The position numbers and the translations under genes are program-made. Under the pieces are notes generated by a model. It searched no databases, had not been told where the DNA came from, and worked only from the letters and a program-made list of their open reading frames with translations. From Orobanche coerulescens (lineage: Eukaryota > Streptophyta > Magnoliopsida > Lamiales > Orobanchaceae), in the NCBI GenBank assembly GCA_033398695.1, contig CM065809.1, positions 88,889,644 to 88,953,643 of the forward strand: a DNA stretch of 64,000 nt, in the 5' to 3' direction. Positions within the stretch are counted from its first letter, which is position 1. Each line of letters begins with the position of its first letter. This document shows positions 23,442 to 35,786 of this stretch, in pieces.

Positions 23442-25447
23442 TTATAAAATTTCGTCCTCGAAATTGACATACCGAACAGCTTCCGGATATTTGCTTTGCT
23501 TTTCTTCCTGTATGTCCCATGTAGCCTCTTCAACGGCATGATTCCTCCACAAAATCTTTACCAAATGAATTTCCTTGTTCCTTAGTTTCTTTATTTTCTT
23601 ATCAAGAACCTGTACCGGCTTCTCTTCATAGGACAAGTCTGGGGATAATTCCAACGGCTCATAATTTAACACATGTGAGGGGTTGGAAATGTACCTCTTT
23701 AACATGGACACATGGAATACGTTGTGTACACCAGATAGCGAAGGAGGTAAGGCTATTCTATAAGCTCATCACCAACTCTCTCAAGGATTTCAAATGGGCC
23801 AACATATCTCGGGCTAAGTTTTCCTTTCTTCCCAAATCTCATTATGCTTTTCATCGGGGATACCCTCAAGAAGACATAGTCTCCAACTGCCAATTCCAAA
23901 TATCTTCTTCGATTATCTGCATAACTCTTCTGTCTACTTTGTGCAATTTTCATTCGTTCTCTTATCTTTTCTACCGCCATAGCAGTCTGTTGTATCATTT
24001 AAGGCCCGGTAGACTTCTTTCTCCAACTTCATCCCAATTACGGAGATCTACATTTTCTCCCATATAGTGCTTCATAAGGTGCCATCCCAATTGTAGATTG
24101 GTAACTGTTGTTGTAGGTGAACTCTACCAATGGAAGCTTTGTATCCCAATTGCCCTTGAAATCTAGTATGCATGCTCTCAACATATCTTCGGGTATTTGA
24201 ATAACTCTTTCTGACTGCCCATCACTTTGTGGATGTAATGCGGTGTTGAAAGCAAGCTTCGTACCCATTGCATTATGTAAACTTTTCCAAAATGCAGATG
24301 TGAATTTAGGGTCCCTGTCAGATACTATAGATATTGGCACCCCATGTAGCCGGACTATCTCTTTAATATATTCCTGAGCGTATTCATCCATATTATATGT
24401 GGATTTTACTGGCAAGAAATAAGCAGACTTGGTCAATCTATCAACAATCACCCATATGGAATTATACCCACTTTGAGTCCTTGGTAGCCCAAGCACAAAA
24501 TCCATTGTAATGTGTTCCCATTTCCATTCCGGAATTAGTAAAGGCTTCAATAATCCTGCTGGTCTCTGATGTTCAGTTTTGATCTGCTGACAAGTTAGAC
24601 ATTCTGCGACGAATTTTGCGATATCTTTCTTCATGTTAGGCCACCAATAATGTTGTTGCAAGTCTTTATACATTTTTGTGCTACCTGGATGTATTGAATA
24701 AGGACTGGAATGAGCTTCCTTCAGAATTTCCCCTATGATGGTTGTGTCAGCTGGCACACACAGTCTCCCTTTATATCGTAATATTTTGTCACCAGAGACT
24801 GTGAAGTTTGGTAATTTGCCTTCATCAACTTTTTCCCTTAATTTGCCAATGTACTGATCCGCCTTCTGGGTTTCTTTGATTATATCTTGAAGTGCAGGTT
24901 TCAATATGAGTGCTGATAACGAACAAATCTTTCTTTTGGGCACAATTTCCAGTTCTAACTTTTGCAAGTCTAATAATAATGGCTTCTGTGTGATTAGAAA
25001 GGAAGACATAGACTTTCTACTTGATGCATCTGCAACCACATTTGCCTTACCAGGATGATAGTTGATCTCGCAATCATAGTCTTTCACCAATTCCAACCAT
25101 CTTCGCTGCCGCATATTCAGCTCCTTCTGTGTGAAAAAGTACTTCAAACTTTTGTGGTCTGCATAGATTTCGCACTTTTCGCCATATAGGTAATGCCTCC
25201 AAATTTTTAGTGCAAAGACAACAGCAGCCAATTCTAGATCATGTGTTGGATAATTCTTCTCATACTCTTTTAATTGCCTAGAGGCATAGGCTATTACCTT
25301 TCCATGTTGCATTAATACAGCACCCAAACCATTCTTAGAAGCATCAGTGTAAACTACAAAGCCACATGTTCCCATAGGAGTGGCAAGGACAGGAGCCGTA
25401 GTTAATCTACGCTTCAATTCTGAAACTCCCTCGCAAGCATCACCCAA
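23442..25447 (-). pseudogene. pol: G1 full element: RNase H, integrase, chromodomain
   Basis: This is the C-terminal half of the polyprotein. Frame 24038-25447 (469 codons) has RNase H residues D35 (VYTDAS), E72 (LELAAV) and D97 (YADHKS), followed by the HHCC zinc domain and the integrase core with [17 protein letters not shown] and DGQSERV. Frameshifts near 24000-24040 and 23711-23753 separate the post-integrase region and the chromodomain, whose HAVEEATW is intact. The tail differs from the partial units, ending in a stop before the LTR. The element therefore has all domains but in broken frames. Confidence 0.9.
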
Positions 25448-25549
25448 ATAAACTTTGTATTCTTCCTTGTTAACAATGTTAATGGGGTTGCAATCTTCGA
25501 GAATCCTTGTGCAGATAAATCGGTAGTAGCCGGCTAGTCCTAAGAAACT

Positions 25550-26575
25550 TCAAACCTCTGATACATTCGTTGGTGTTGGCCAGTTACTCACCGCTTCTAT
25601 CTTGTTTGGATCAACTGAAATGCCATTCTTGGATACTACATGCCCTAAAAATACCACTTGTTCTATCCAGAATTCACATTTCTTGAATTTAGCATATAAC
25701 CGTTTTTCTTTGAGAATTTGAAGCACAATTCTGAGGTGTTCTTTATGCTCATCTCTATCATGTGAATAGATAAGGATGTCATCAATAAACACCACCACAA
25801 ATTTATCAAGGAACTCTTTGAATATCCGGTTCATCAGATCCATAAATGCTGCTGGAGCATTTGTCAAACCAAAAGGCATCACTAGAAATTCATAGTGACC
25901 ATATCGCGTTCTAAATGCTGTCTTTTGGATATCTTCTTCTTTGACCTTAAGTTGATGATATCCGGAACGTAAATCAATCTTTGAGAATACCGATGCTCCT
26001 TGCAACTGATCAAATAAATCATCTATCCTTGGAAGAGGATATTTGTTCTTGATGGTCACCTTATTCAATTCCCTATAGTCAATGCATAATCGCAATGAGC
26101 CATCTTTCTTTTTCACAAATAAGACAGGGGCTCCCCAAGGTGAACAACTAGGACGAATGAATCCCTTATCAAGTAATTCTTGTAGCTGGGTTTTTAATTC
26201 TTTCAATTCTGTTGGTGCCATTCTGTATGGGGCTTTAGAAATAGGGGTAGTCCCTGGCATTACATCGATTGCAAACTCAATTTCCCGATCTGGGGACAAC
26301 CCTGGTAGATCATCTGGAAACACCTCAGGAAATTTTCTAACCACATCTACATCTTCAGGCTTCAATTTCATTTCAAGGGAGGTGTCCAAAACATTAGCCA
26401 AATAGCCAGTACACCCCTTATTTAACATCTTCCTAGCTTTCAGTGCAGTTATAATTGGCAAAGAGCACGAATATGAATTACCTTTAAAAATAAACCCTCC
26501 TCCATTTACTGGTTGAAAGGCCACAATCTTCTTATTACAATCAACATTTGCACAATATTTAGATAGCCAGTCCAT
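25550..26575 (-). pseudogene. pol: G1 reverse transcriptase
   Basis: The frame of 341 codons covers the protease-RT linker and most of RT. Visible motifs are the catalytic aspartate D201 (KIDLRSGYH), [10 protein letters not shown] and the FIDDILIYS box with D265 and D266. A stop at 25550 separates RT from the connection and RNase H region (about 25448-25549). Upstream, a short stretch (26576-26644) linking to protease is closed by another stop. RT copies element RNA into DNA inside the particle. Confidence 0.92.
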
Positions 26576-26644
26576 ACCAAGGATAACATCAAAATTAGAT
26601 ATTGGTAGGACAACAAGGTCGGCGTAGAGTATTCTTCCATCAAT

Positions 26645-27049
26645 TCAAACTGTACAGGCCCTCAACATTTGGTTAGAATCCATATTTTTTCCAAATGGAG
26701 CAGCCACATTATAACCAACTTTCAAGAGTTCTGGTTTAACGCCCGATTTTCTCATAAATGCATATGATGCAAATGAATGTGTAGATCCTGGGTCTATCAA
26801 TGTAAGTGCAGGAATTCCTAAGATCAGAATGGTACCTGAGACTACGGAAGCATCTGCATCAGCTTCTTCTCGAGTCATTGCAAAGACCCTCCCTTGAACT
26901 TTATTCTCTGTGTTTGGGCAATCTCTCGCCATATGTCCGGGCTTCTTGCATCTGAAACAATTATTGGACCCAACAAAACATTCTCCAAAGTGATTTTTCC
27001 CAAATTTAGTACACTTGGGCTTCTCAGTTGTATTTGGAGCATCTCTCAT
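26645..27049 (-). pseudogene. gag-pol: G1 gag zinc knuckle and aspartic protease
   Basis: A CCHC knuckle (CFRCKKPGHMARDC, C-X2-C-X4-H-X4-C) binds RNA during packaging. Farther on is the protease active-site region LIDPGSTHSF, where plant chromoviruses often have DPG or DSG. The frame ends at a stop just after protease. Gag and protease are thus continuous, as in a single gag-pol polyprotein. Confidence 0.88.
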
Positions 27050-27131
27050 TGTAGGATGCTTCGATTGGCTTTACTCGGTTTTTGCTCCGATCTCTTCCAA
27101 TGTGTGAATTTTTGAAGCAAATGCTTGCCTC

Positions 27132-27849
27132 TTACGTTGATAAGACCTTTGTATCTCCTTTTCGTAAACCAGCGAGTGCTTTGTCAACTATTTCTCCGAA
27201 CTCGGTTGATGTAGACATCCTCACATCTCTTCTAATTTCAGGTCGGAGGCCTCTTAGGAAATGATCCACCTTCTCAAAGATTATCCCTAGCAATATAGGG
27301 AACATACCTGCAGCCTTCTTCAAATTTCCGAATATATTCGCATACAGTCATATCCGCTTGTTTCAACTCCAAAAACTCTTTGACCTTGAGAGACCGTGTG
27401 TTCCTGGTGAAGTATTTATCATAGAATATTACTTTAAATCTCTCCCACGTCAACCCTTCCAAGTTGACTGCAAGTTTGGCTCCTTCCCACCAAGTTCTGG
27501 CATCCTTTTTGAGTTGAAAGATCGCACAAAGTATCTTCTCAGCATCGTCGATGTGCATGTAGTCAAAGATAACATCAAGTGATTTGACCCATTCTTCCGC
27601 AACCATAGGATCAGCCCCACCATGAAAATCAGGAGGTTCCATTTTCCTAAATTTTTCATACACTGCTGGTCCATTATTGTTTCTTGGTGGAGGTTGTCGG
27701 TTTTGTTCTTCGTTTCTTTGTTGCATGTTCAGCAATTGTTGCATTTGTTCACCATACATCCTTGTCTGTTGTTGCATCAGCTCAGCCAAATTCTCAAGAA
27801 GGTTATGGTTTGGATTTGGATCATCTCTTGCCTTTGTTTTGGGTGCCAT
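27132..27849 (-). pseudogene. gag: G1 gag capsid region
   Basis: The likely start is the ATG at 27849 ([10 protein letters not shown]); the ORF extends further upstream but without gag features. A glutamine-rich N-terminal segment is followed by the capsid domain with [19 protein letters not shown] and [15 protein letters not shown] frameshift near 27280-27300 moves the rest (VDHFLRGLRPEIRRDV) to a second frame that ends at 27132. Gag would assemble the particle; this copy is broken. Confidence 0.88.
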
Positions 27850-28030
27850 CACATCCGTTGTAATGCCCAATCTTACCCATTCATAAGCCAATAACGATCA
27901 CATAACGATGATGATGACAACTAATATATTGTAATTTATTAACCATAATACTTAATAGATAAAAGTTGACCATATCCTTCAGTCGAGAATGCCCATATGC
28001 CATCTTCTGTCTGCAGGAAAGATTTAAACC

Positions 28031-28045
28031 TTCGCTCTGATACCA
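28031..28045 (-). other. G1 primer-binding site (initiator-Met tRNA)
   Basis: Four bases inside LTR D the minus strand reads TGGTATCAGAGC, the classic complement of plant initiator methionine tRNA. It fixes LTR D as the 5' LTR. The two partial units lack this site. Confidence 0.93.
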
Positions 28046-28049
28046 CAAC

Positions 28050-30110
28050 TGTAACACCCCCTAACCTAGCAAACAACCGCAAAGGGGTCCGTGCTACTAA
28101 GTTGGGGAGTCTCACGCTTTTAAACTTTGAAAATCAATAAAAAGTAGATTTGGTAATGCGAGTACTCAAGGAAATAATGCAAACCGGTATTATTTATTCA
28201 AAACATTACACAACCTTAAGTTTAATACATAGCAAAACCATAACAGAGTGATCTTATTAAAAACAAAACATAGTCTTCCAAAGATAGGGGCGAAATAGCT
28301 GGGAATGGCATATGGACAAGTCTCCTACTGTCAACATCAAGAAGATAGTCAACTCCTAAACATGAGCATCATCACTGTATCATAAGAATCTAATGAGCTA
28401 ATGGCTCAAGAAGATGAGACTTCGTAATATCAAAGTATCACGTAGCACGTTTATCAATGAATAACTACTATATATATAGTCATGTTCTTGTAAAATCCTT
28501 TCTTCGGTACCCTTGAAGTGTGGTACTGACCGATAGTGATAGGCCATGGTTTTCGAACTGTTCATATAATTGGCCAATAAAAGATGTATACGGGGTTCCC
28601 ATACTGGTTTTTCAACCAATGGTATTATCTCGTATTCAACCTTTTTCATTCAGTGTGGGTTTCCTTGACCGACTTTCACCGCAAGTATTTGCCACCATGT
28701 GTGGGTCCGCCGGTCCCCGCGTCCCGTGCCTACCCGCCATCAATCAAGTACCATACTTCCTGTTCTTAAACATTCTTTTACATACACATGTCATGCATGA
28801 TCATTCAATAACATCACATATGAAAATATCAATCAATATATGATCCTTATGATACAACAAGGAAAAGCATCATCTTACCTCAAGTCCTCGTGCTGTTGAT
28901 GTGAAAAGATCTTTCTATAGATGGATGTGCTAAAATCCTTGAAGAAAATCAAAACCTCTTTGGGGACTTTTGTCAATCACCTTTGAAAAGCTCACGATTT
29001 GAGCTATCTGTTTGATCGGGATTTTTGTGGCTTTTATAGTTTTTGGAAGGACAATATGTTTCGGGCGTTTTAAAGTAGAGTTTCACACTTCAAAATGATA
29101 TATTATATGTACAAAGCCACGTCCGGAACATGTATAAATAAGGGCTCAAAGTCGGTTGAAAATCAACCTTACCCGACAAATTGAACCCTTATCCGACACC
29201 GCCGAGAAGCTTGTCGGTCGTGATCCGACCTTATCCGACACCGGATGACCTTATCCGGACAAATGGCCGAGAAGCTTCGTCGGTCGTGATCGACCTTATC
29301 CGACACCGGATGCCTTTATCCGGATAGTGGTCGAGAAGCTTCGTCGGTCGTGGATCGAACTTATCCTGACACCGGATGCCTTTATCCGGATAGTGGCCTA
29401 GAAGCTTCGCCGGCCATGACCGGCAGCTTGTCGGGCCGGGCGCGTCCGGCGGTGACCGCAAATGTCCGTCAACTTGGCCTGACGGTTCGACCCCTTCCCG
29501 ATGTCCAAATTCGATTTTCCGACTGCTCTAGACTCGTCGAGTTAAATCTTCGATATGCTCGAAACCAATTTTCGATAATATTAAAATAATAATTTAATAT
29601 TATTTTTGCAAGATAAGTGTTCAAATGAAAATTTTATCGTATCAATTAAATGAAAATTTTCGAAATCACTTTCATAAATTCTAAAATAATCCTTATAATT
29701 TATTTTGAAATCTTTACTTTTTAAATCTTTCATTTTATGTTGGAAACATATCGATCCAAGTATTGAACAACTTGTAATTATTGAAATCCATGACCATTAG
29801 CAAAATAAATAGCACTTAATTAAGTCTTTGAATTTTCTAGGGTATTACAATTATTATTTTATAATCATTTAGCACATTGATCTCCTTACTGAGAAACTGA
29901 GCTCCTCACTGCAACAAAACATCTCACAATGACCTTTTATCATGTTAGAGGAGATAATTAACATGTCGTATAAAACGTAATGCAAAGGGACATAGCAGTT
30001 ATTCATGCTCATGAAATGTCTACTTGTATGCCATGCTTTCATAATGCATATTATATAAATGCATTTAGGTATTAAATGGTTATTGGCTTAGGGGATAACC
30101 GGGCATTACA
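28050..30110 (-). repeat. G1 LTR D (5' LTR of the full element)
   Basis: The LTR has intact TG...CA ends (TGTAACACCCCC to GGGCATTACA). In the direction of transcription it has U3, then a repeat array at about 29166-29440 with TATCCGGATA, GAAGCTTC and GGTCGTGACC-like words, then a TATTTATA box near 29135-29146, then R/U5. Relative to copies A to C it shows many short losses and swaps at CTG/CAG sites. Confidence 0.9.
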
Positions 30111-30344
30111 TATGTTGTCTTATTTTCTGGTTATATTTTCAATACTCGAGTACGCATATGTTGTTGATGTTTTGGGGATGTTTTGTAATAGTGGACTCAT
30201 TTGAATTGTTGTTGAACTGGTTTTAAACTTTAACCTCAATGGCACTTTAGTATTATTTTTCGTATTTCCCAAATTAGGCTTGTAAATTCTTATATAAAGG
30301 ATTTACGGCGCTGTAATTATTCCGAATATATCGGGGTGTTACAG
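30111..30344 (+). repeat. Plus-strand LTR end fragment
   Basis: This is AT-rich sequence ending in GGATTTACGGCGCTGTAATTATT and then GGGGTGTTACA at 30344, the LTR tail module shared by several families here. It lies between G1 LTR D and the G3 sequence. No coding content and no second boundary are visible. It may belong to the same old LTR class as H or to G3. Confidence 0.5.
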
Positions 30345-32385
30345 CTAAGTTCACTCGTTTGAGTTCGACGGGACCTACGAGGATTCATGGCAAGGGACCA
30401 TGGATAAGAACTTAATATGTAGTGCTGAGGTCCAGTCATGTGGTTCTAACGAGGCCTACGATGACACATGGCAGAAGATCATGGGGTCAGGGCACAATAC
30501 GTCCAACCGTGTGGATTCGAATGGGCCAATGGTGACTCGTGGAAAGGGACCACGGAGTCAGGACTGGTTGTTGTGTTTAGCTCAATCCGTTCGGGTTGTT
30601 GAACCTACGGAGACACATGGCAGGAGATCACGAGGTCACAAGCATGTTGATATTTGATGTTGTGATTGGCTCAATCCGTGCGGGTTGTTGAACCTATAGA
30701 GACATGTGACTAGGGATCATGGGGTCATGAGCATGTTTTTATGATCAAATCTTTTGAAAATGAAGTTTTATGAAAATGAATGTCAGGCTGAGACCCAAAC
30801 GATATAATAAAAATTGTATAAACAATTACTAATGATGAGGTGAGAGATAATAATCATAGTTTTGATAAAACTAAGTTAAACTTGATGAATTAGTGATTGA
30901 TGATGGTTCAAGACATTATGTTTAAGTTTTTAGTAATGTCCTTCTGAAGTCTATAGTGATTCGGGATGTTATTGTCATAATAAGATGATTATTTGAACTT
31001 GTTCTTGACAATCCTTATAAGATAGAAGATCATGAATGTTGAAGAACATTATGAACATGTTAACCTAATTATAAGATGAAATTAGGGTATTGAAGTTCAT
31101 AAATTAGAACATTTATATTCATTAGAATAGTTTGAACTATTCGTGTTGAATTCTGGAAATCGGTTTCCATGAATTCGATGTCGGTATTGTGAGACTGAGT
31201 TATTGAATGAATCGTATTTCATTCAAGTTTTCTTGTTTGAGTGATTATTGTTTTATCGAAGGAGGTCATTCGTTCTCTCAAGGGAAGACTAATTCTCGTC
31301 TCTGGAATTGAAGCAAGTTATCTTGCTTGGTTATAATGATAAGTGATACTTGTGAATGTTATACATTTTGTATATGCGTAAAGCTTTATGAATCTATGAT
31401 CCATATTGAGGTGGTGTTGTTGATCGTGTTGATTATTTCATTATGGGATTGTACTCCCAAATTCACTACCTTTGATATCATTGGTCTCATTGATTGTTTT
31501 ATCATTTTAGTGAGTTCCTTAATCCTTGTTGGATATGTAATTACTTGAGCTTCGTTGTCATGTTGCATCTTGACATTTCAGGAAAAATATCTGCATGCCG
31601 ACTGGTTATGTGTAGGATTTTTAGTCGGGCACATGTGGTCGTGTGTTGATGTTTCCGCATTGGACCGTGCACACGAGATGATTACTTCGTGAGACTAATT
31701 AGGTACATTATCCCACATATATCCTGGATTCCATATACGGGGCGGACATATGCACGGATACATTTCTGAATCGGGCGTACTATGATGTCTGTCTTGAGCC
31801 ATATTGATTGGTCGTTCATATGCCATGTGTGATTGGTATGTTCGACAGTTTGCGATTAGTTGTTTCCTACGCCCGAGGGGTATGTCCAACAGTCAGATTT
31901 GTTTCATTGATATCTATTATATGTGAATTGTATAACATCTTGAGAATTTATTCTCATATATATCTGACCCTGTGTTTGGGCGAAATACTTATTTTTTATA
32001 TTTTAGGTCGAGGGTAGAAAGGCACGGGAAAAGCATTGTGACGGCGAAGTGTTTGAGGAATACTAGTTTGGGGGGCCCAATTCTTCTTTTCCCTAGTTAT
32101 GATTAAACCATGTATTTTCATTTCTGCTTTATAATACTTCTTTTTCAACTGTAATATTATTTGGGGTATAGTCCATCTTCATATGGTTTATACCTGTATT
32201 TGAATCCCGTGTATTGTGGCGATTATAGTCGTATGATGTGTAAACTCTTCGTCGGAGTGATGGTTGATATTTTGTGGTTCGGTAATACATTATATTAGGG
32301 TTGATGTGTTTGAATTTGTATCGCCTGGTAGGTCCCAGTGTAAGATCCACGGAACTGTAATAGCCGCCATTTTCGGGGTGTCCCA
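30345..32385 (+). repeat. Putative 5' LTR of old plus-strand chromovirus G3
   Basis: This is a non-coding stretch of about 2 kb upstream of plus-strand gag remnants. It ends CGGAACTGTAATAGCC...GGGGTGTCCCA, a decayed form of the GGGGTGTTACA tail. A decayed initiator-Met primer site follows at 32391-32402. The start is uncertain, and an LTR beginning is not obvious at 30345. No protein is supported. Confidence 0.55.
30420..30740 (+). repeat. Imperfect tandem repeats in G3 LTR
   Basis: Three or four degenerate units contain ACACATGGCAGRAGATCA followed by GGGGTCA-like sequence. The last two are preceded by CAATCCGTKCGGGTTGTTG. This resembles the minisatellites of the other LTRs. Confidence 0.55.
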
Positions 32386-32390
32386 GAAGA

Positions 32391-32402
32391 TAGTATCAAA
32401 GA
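32391..32402 (+). other. Decayed G3 primer-binding site
   Basis: TAGTATCAAAGA lies five bases after the LTR end and differs from TGGTATCAGAGC by G-to-A type changes plus one other base. The position and residual match support an initiator-Met site. Confidence 0.55.
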
Positions 32403-32466
32403 TAACTGTTTCTCCTTATGAGTCATTGTTGATCTAACTATTATAAAAAACAGTCACGTCACATGT

Positions 32467-34287
32467 TGTAACACCCCCGTGATATACGGTGACATTACAG
32501 CGCTGTAGATTCTCTTTGGGATAACCTACCAGGCTAATATACATAAAACTCATTAAAATTAACAAACCACAACATTCACTTAGTTAAAAGGACAAACTGT
32601 CTCCAATATGACATAAGTTACGAAACCAAATAACATATTATCCCGTAGGATCATAACTGATACAACAGTCCACAGTTGAGACAACAGCACCATTCACAAT
32701 AAAAACAACTCATCGACAACACATGACAGTACCCGCGTGAATACAAAACCAAGACACAACTACGACTTTGACCAAATGACCACCAACTCAAAATAGTACA
32801 CGATATCAAGGCTGCCCACCTAGCTCGTATCCACCCTGTGCTGGCTCCCTCACTGGACCTGAACCTGAATACACAACAAGTATATCCACCCCCGAAGGGG
32901 GCAGCAAAATGCTGGTGCAAGTACAACGAATACATAAAATGTACAACCAATGAATATCCAACATAAATCACAATGCCATCACAAATATTTCGGAATACAA
33001 TGCCATAAGCATCATCACAAGATAACCTCCCGAGTTGTACTGGCCCTGTACCCATATGGAATACACACCCCAGAGAGTCCTCGAAGTCTAACAGGATCCT
33101 AGGGGACCCTCGCTGGTTTTACTCGACTCACACAAGCTTAATAAATACATGGCACAAATCGTATATTTTCTCAAAATCATAATCTTCACATATTCACAGG
33201 AAGTACAATAAACGTAATCAAAGTACTTGCCTTGGTTGGAAACGATACGAGAATAATGAACGGAAAGATGTACGGTCCAAAGCCCTTCAACAATTCAATC
33301 CTAGTTCAACAAAATACCAAATCAAATATCATACTATGAAAACAGAAGGATTCACCCTAAGTTTTTCCCTTAGGGACCTTTATTCAAACACTACGAATAC
33401 AACATAGCTCGAATCCAAACTACGGAGGATAATTTGGGATTTAATCCGTGAACTTGGAGAAAAATGAAGGATTATGATTACAACATCATAATCTAGCACA
33501 AATTTGAGCTAAAATAGATTAGAATCGAAGATCTCAACAAAATCCCCAAAATATGAAGAACTAGGGTTCAAGTGGATTTTACCTTGATTTGGACAGTGAA
33601 AGTTGATGAGATGTTGATAACTCAGCCGCCAGAGGAGGAGAAGGAAGGGAAGAAAATGACGATTCTGAGCCTGCCCAGCATATATATACTGGGGGGAAAC
33701 TAGCGCACGCTACGGCTAAAAATTAGCGTGCGCTAACGGGCTTGACAAGCAGTACAGAACCCACTGTCTGACTTCGGTAACGCGCGCTACTCAAAAATAT
33801 TAGCGCACGTTATCGAATGAGACTAGCGCACGCTAAACCCGAAACATAGCGTGTGCTACCTGCTATCGCCCACATTCCATAAACAATCTACCATCACTGT
33901 CCTGCTGACCTAGCATGCATTACCAACCTTTAACGTACGCTAAGACACCTGTAATAGCGTACGCTAGTCCTCCATTAGCGTGCATTAATGCCTCAGTCCA
34001 GAGTCCAGAAAGCTCACTGTCCAGCGGGCCTAACGCGCGCTAATGCACAAGAGTAGCGTGCGCTACTCGCACCTGGTTATTAGTGCAGTCTAGCGCGCGC
34101 TAACTGCTACCATGCAGCATAAAATTCGCAAAATACGGCCAGAACCAACACAATCCGAAAATCACAAAATTCAATGATTATCAACCATGAATATACCAAT
34201 ATCAATCATCATGTCCCTCAAATTCAAATAGCCACAATACAACAAGATAATTCCAAAACGACACACGTGAAATACACGGTTACTACA
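32467..34287 (-). repeat. 3' LTR of G2
   Basis: The LTR runs from TGTAACACCCCC to GGTTACTACA. It holds the double hairpin (32889-32914), a perfect TATATATA box (33682-33689) and, immediately upstream in the transcription sense, the palindrome array 33694-34105. The polypurine run AGGAGGTAAGGG (minus strand) adjoins its right end at 34288-34300. Confidence 0.92.
33694..34105 (-). promoter_or_regulatory. TTAGCGCGCGCTAA-type palindrome array of G2
   Basis: About a dozen self-complementary motifs of the form TAGCGYRCGCTA or TAACGCGCGCTA lie at irregular 25-50 bp spacing. Several are decayed by CG-to-TG/CA changes. The array begins only a few bases from the TATATATA box. The same array recurs in the other LTR at 40420-40832. 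Function is inferred from position. Confidence 0.75.
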
Positions 34288-34322
34288 CCCTTACCTCCTA
34301 AAAAGAAGTTTCGGCCCGAAAC

Positions 34323-35677
34323 TTAAGATTCGAAAAGCTCAGGGTAACGGGCACGCATATTTTCTTCAGTCTCCCAGATGGCTTCCTCAACTCCATGTTT
34401 ATACCATTAGATCTTAACTAACGGAATCACTTTCCGTCGCAACTGTTTCACTCGGCGCTCCAATATGGATACCGGTTGTTCTTTATATGTGACATCATCA
34501 TTTACTTCAATCTCTTGATAGTCAATAACATGGCTGGGATCGGGAACATACTTGCATAGTTTCGAAACATGGAATACATTATGAACATGACTAAGCATTG
34601 GAGGCAACGCTAGTCGATAAGCTACATCACCTACCTTGTCCAGGATCTCGAAGGGGCCAATATAACGAGGACTAAGATTCCCCTTCTTATCAAACTGAAG
34701 AACTCCACGAGTCGACGATACTTTCAACAACACGTGGTCTCCCTCCGGGAACTCTAACAGTCGACGATGAACATCAGCATATGACTATTGTCGACTCTGA
34801 GCGGGCAACAACCTTTGCCGAATAACTGCAACTTTCTCCCATGTTTGAACCACCAAGTCCGGTTCTACTCCAAGTAACTCGTACGGTTCGTCCCAATAGA
34901 TTGGCGATCTACACCATTCTAATCGAACTATGCCAACTATTATTATACGCAAATTCGATCAATGGTAAATGAGTCTCCCAATCTTCTTTCTAATCCAACG
35001 CACAAGCCCTCAACATGTCTTCCACCATTTGGATCGTTCTCTCCGACTGTCCGTCTGTCTGGGGATGATAAGCCGTGCTGAAATTCAGTTTGGTACCGAG
35101 TGCCCGATGTACCGCTTGCCAGAAATGTGACATGAAGCGCCCATCGCGATCAGACACAATACTCTTTGGGGTACCATTAAGTCTCACAATCTCAGAAACA
35201 AATAGCCGAGCCAACCTCTCTGGTCCCCAAGTATCTCTAATGCCCAAAAAGTGAGCGGATTTGGTTAACCGATCAATGATTACCCAAATCATCGCGTCCT
35301 TGGCATTCCCACAATAAAATCCATCGCGATATCTTCCCACTTCCATTCTGGAATTGGTAGCGGTTGCAACTTACCGACAGGTCTATAATGCTCTGCTTAA
35401 CCTGCTGACAAGTCAAGCATTTCGACACGAACTCCGTTACATCTTTCTTCATGTTTGGCCACCAAAATTTTTTCTTCAAGTCCTTATACATTTTACTCAT
35501 ACCCGGATGAATCGAGTATGGAGTAGAATGTGCTTCATTCAAAATCACTTGTTTGAGATCATCACGCTTAGGTACACAAGTTCTACCTCGAAATCGAAGA
35601 ACTCCGTCTTCATCGATTAAGAATCCATGAGCTTCCTTTAACAACGTCTTCCCGAAGCTGCATAAATGAGAGATCAT
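34323..35677 (-). pseudogene. pol: G2 integrase and chromodomain
   Basis: Fragments in shifted frames lie in domain order. The zinc domain (35273-35677) has HSTPYSIHPG and CLTCQQV. The integrase core (34990-35346) has VSDRDGRF and DGQSERT; its first aspartate region is lost to a frameshift near 35300. The C-terminal part (34407-34733) has FHVSKLCKYVPDPSHV. A stop at 34407 interrupts the chromodomain, which continues in frame with HGVEEAIWETEENMR to a stop at 34323. The product would integrate the element, with the chromodomain directing it to heterochromatin. Confidence 0.87.
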
Positions 35678-35786
35678 CTAACTGTTTGGACTTAATATCT
35701 TCCATCACGGAGGACGTAATCTCAAGGAAACGTAACTGTCCCTTAGTTCTATGAGGCCAAACTTCAATTTCCAAATCAATCAACTC

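Larger units (their letters stand above)
9393..30110 (-). mobile_element. Tandem G1 chromovirus array (four LTRs, three interiors)
   Basis: The order on the plus strand is LTR A (9393-11419), partial pol 1, LTR B (13111-15190), partial pol 2, LTR C (16887-23430, split by TRG-2), full gag-pol interior, LTR D (28050-30110). Every unit is in minus orientation and shares its LTR with the next. Both partial interiors stop at the same point in RNase H and join the LTR through the same CATATTCCATC junction. They lack reverse transcriptase, protease, gag and the primer-binding site. The lineage is Ty3 chromovirus, probably Tekay/Del-like, from the chromodomain and long LTRs. The left end is truncated, so no target duplication can be checked. 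Confidence 0.9.

Noticed and set aside
28031..28045. tRNA gene fragments at TGGTATCAGAGC sites
   Set aside because: Each lies a few bases inside an LTR in the orientation of a primer-binding site, and no tRNA cloverleaf surrounds it.
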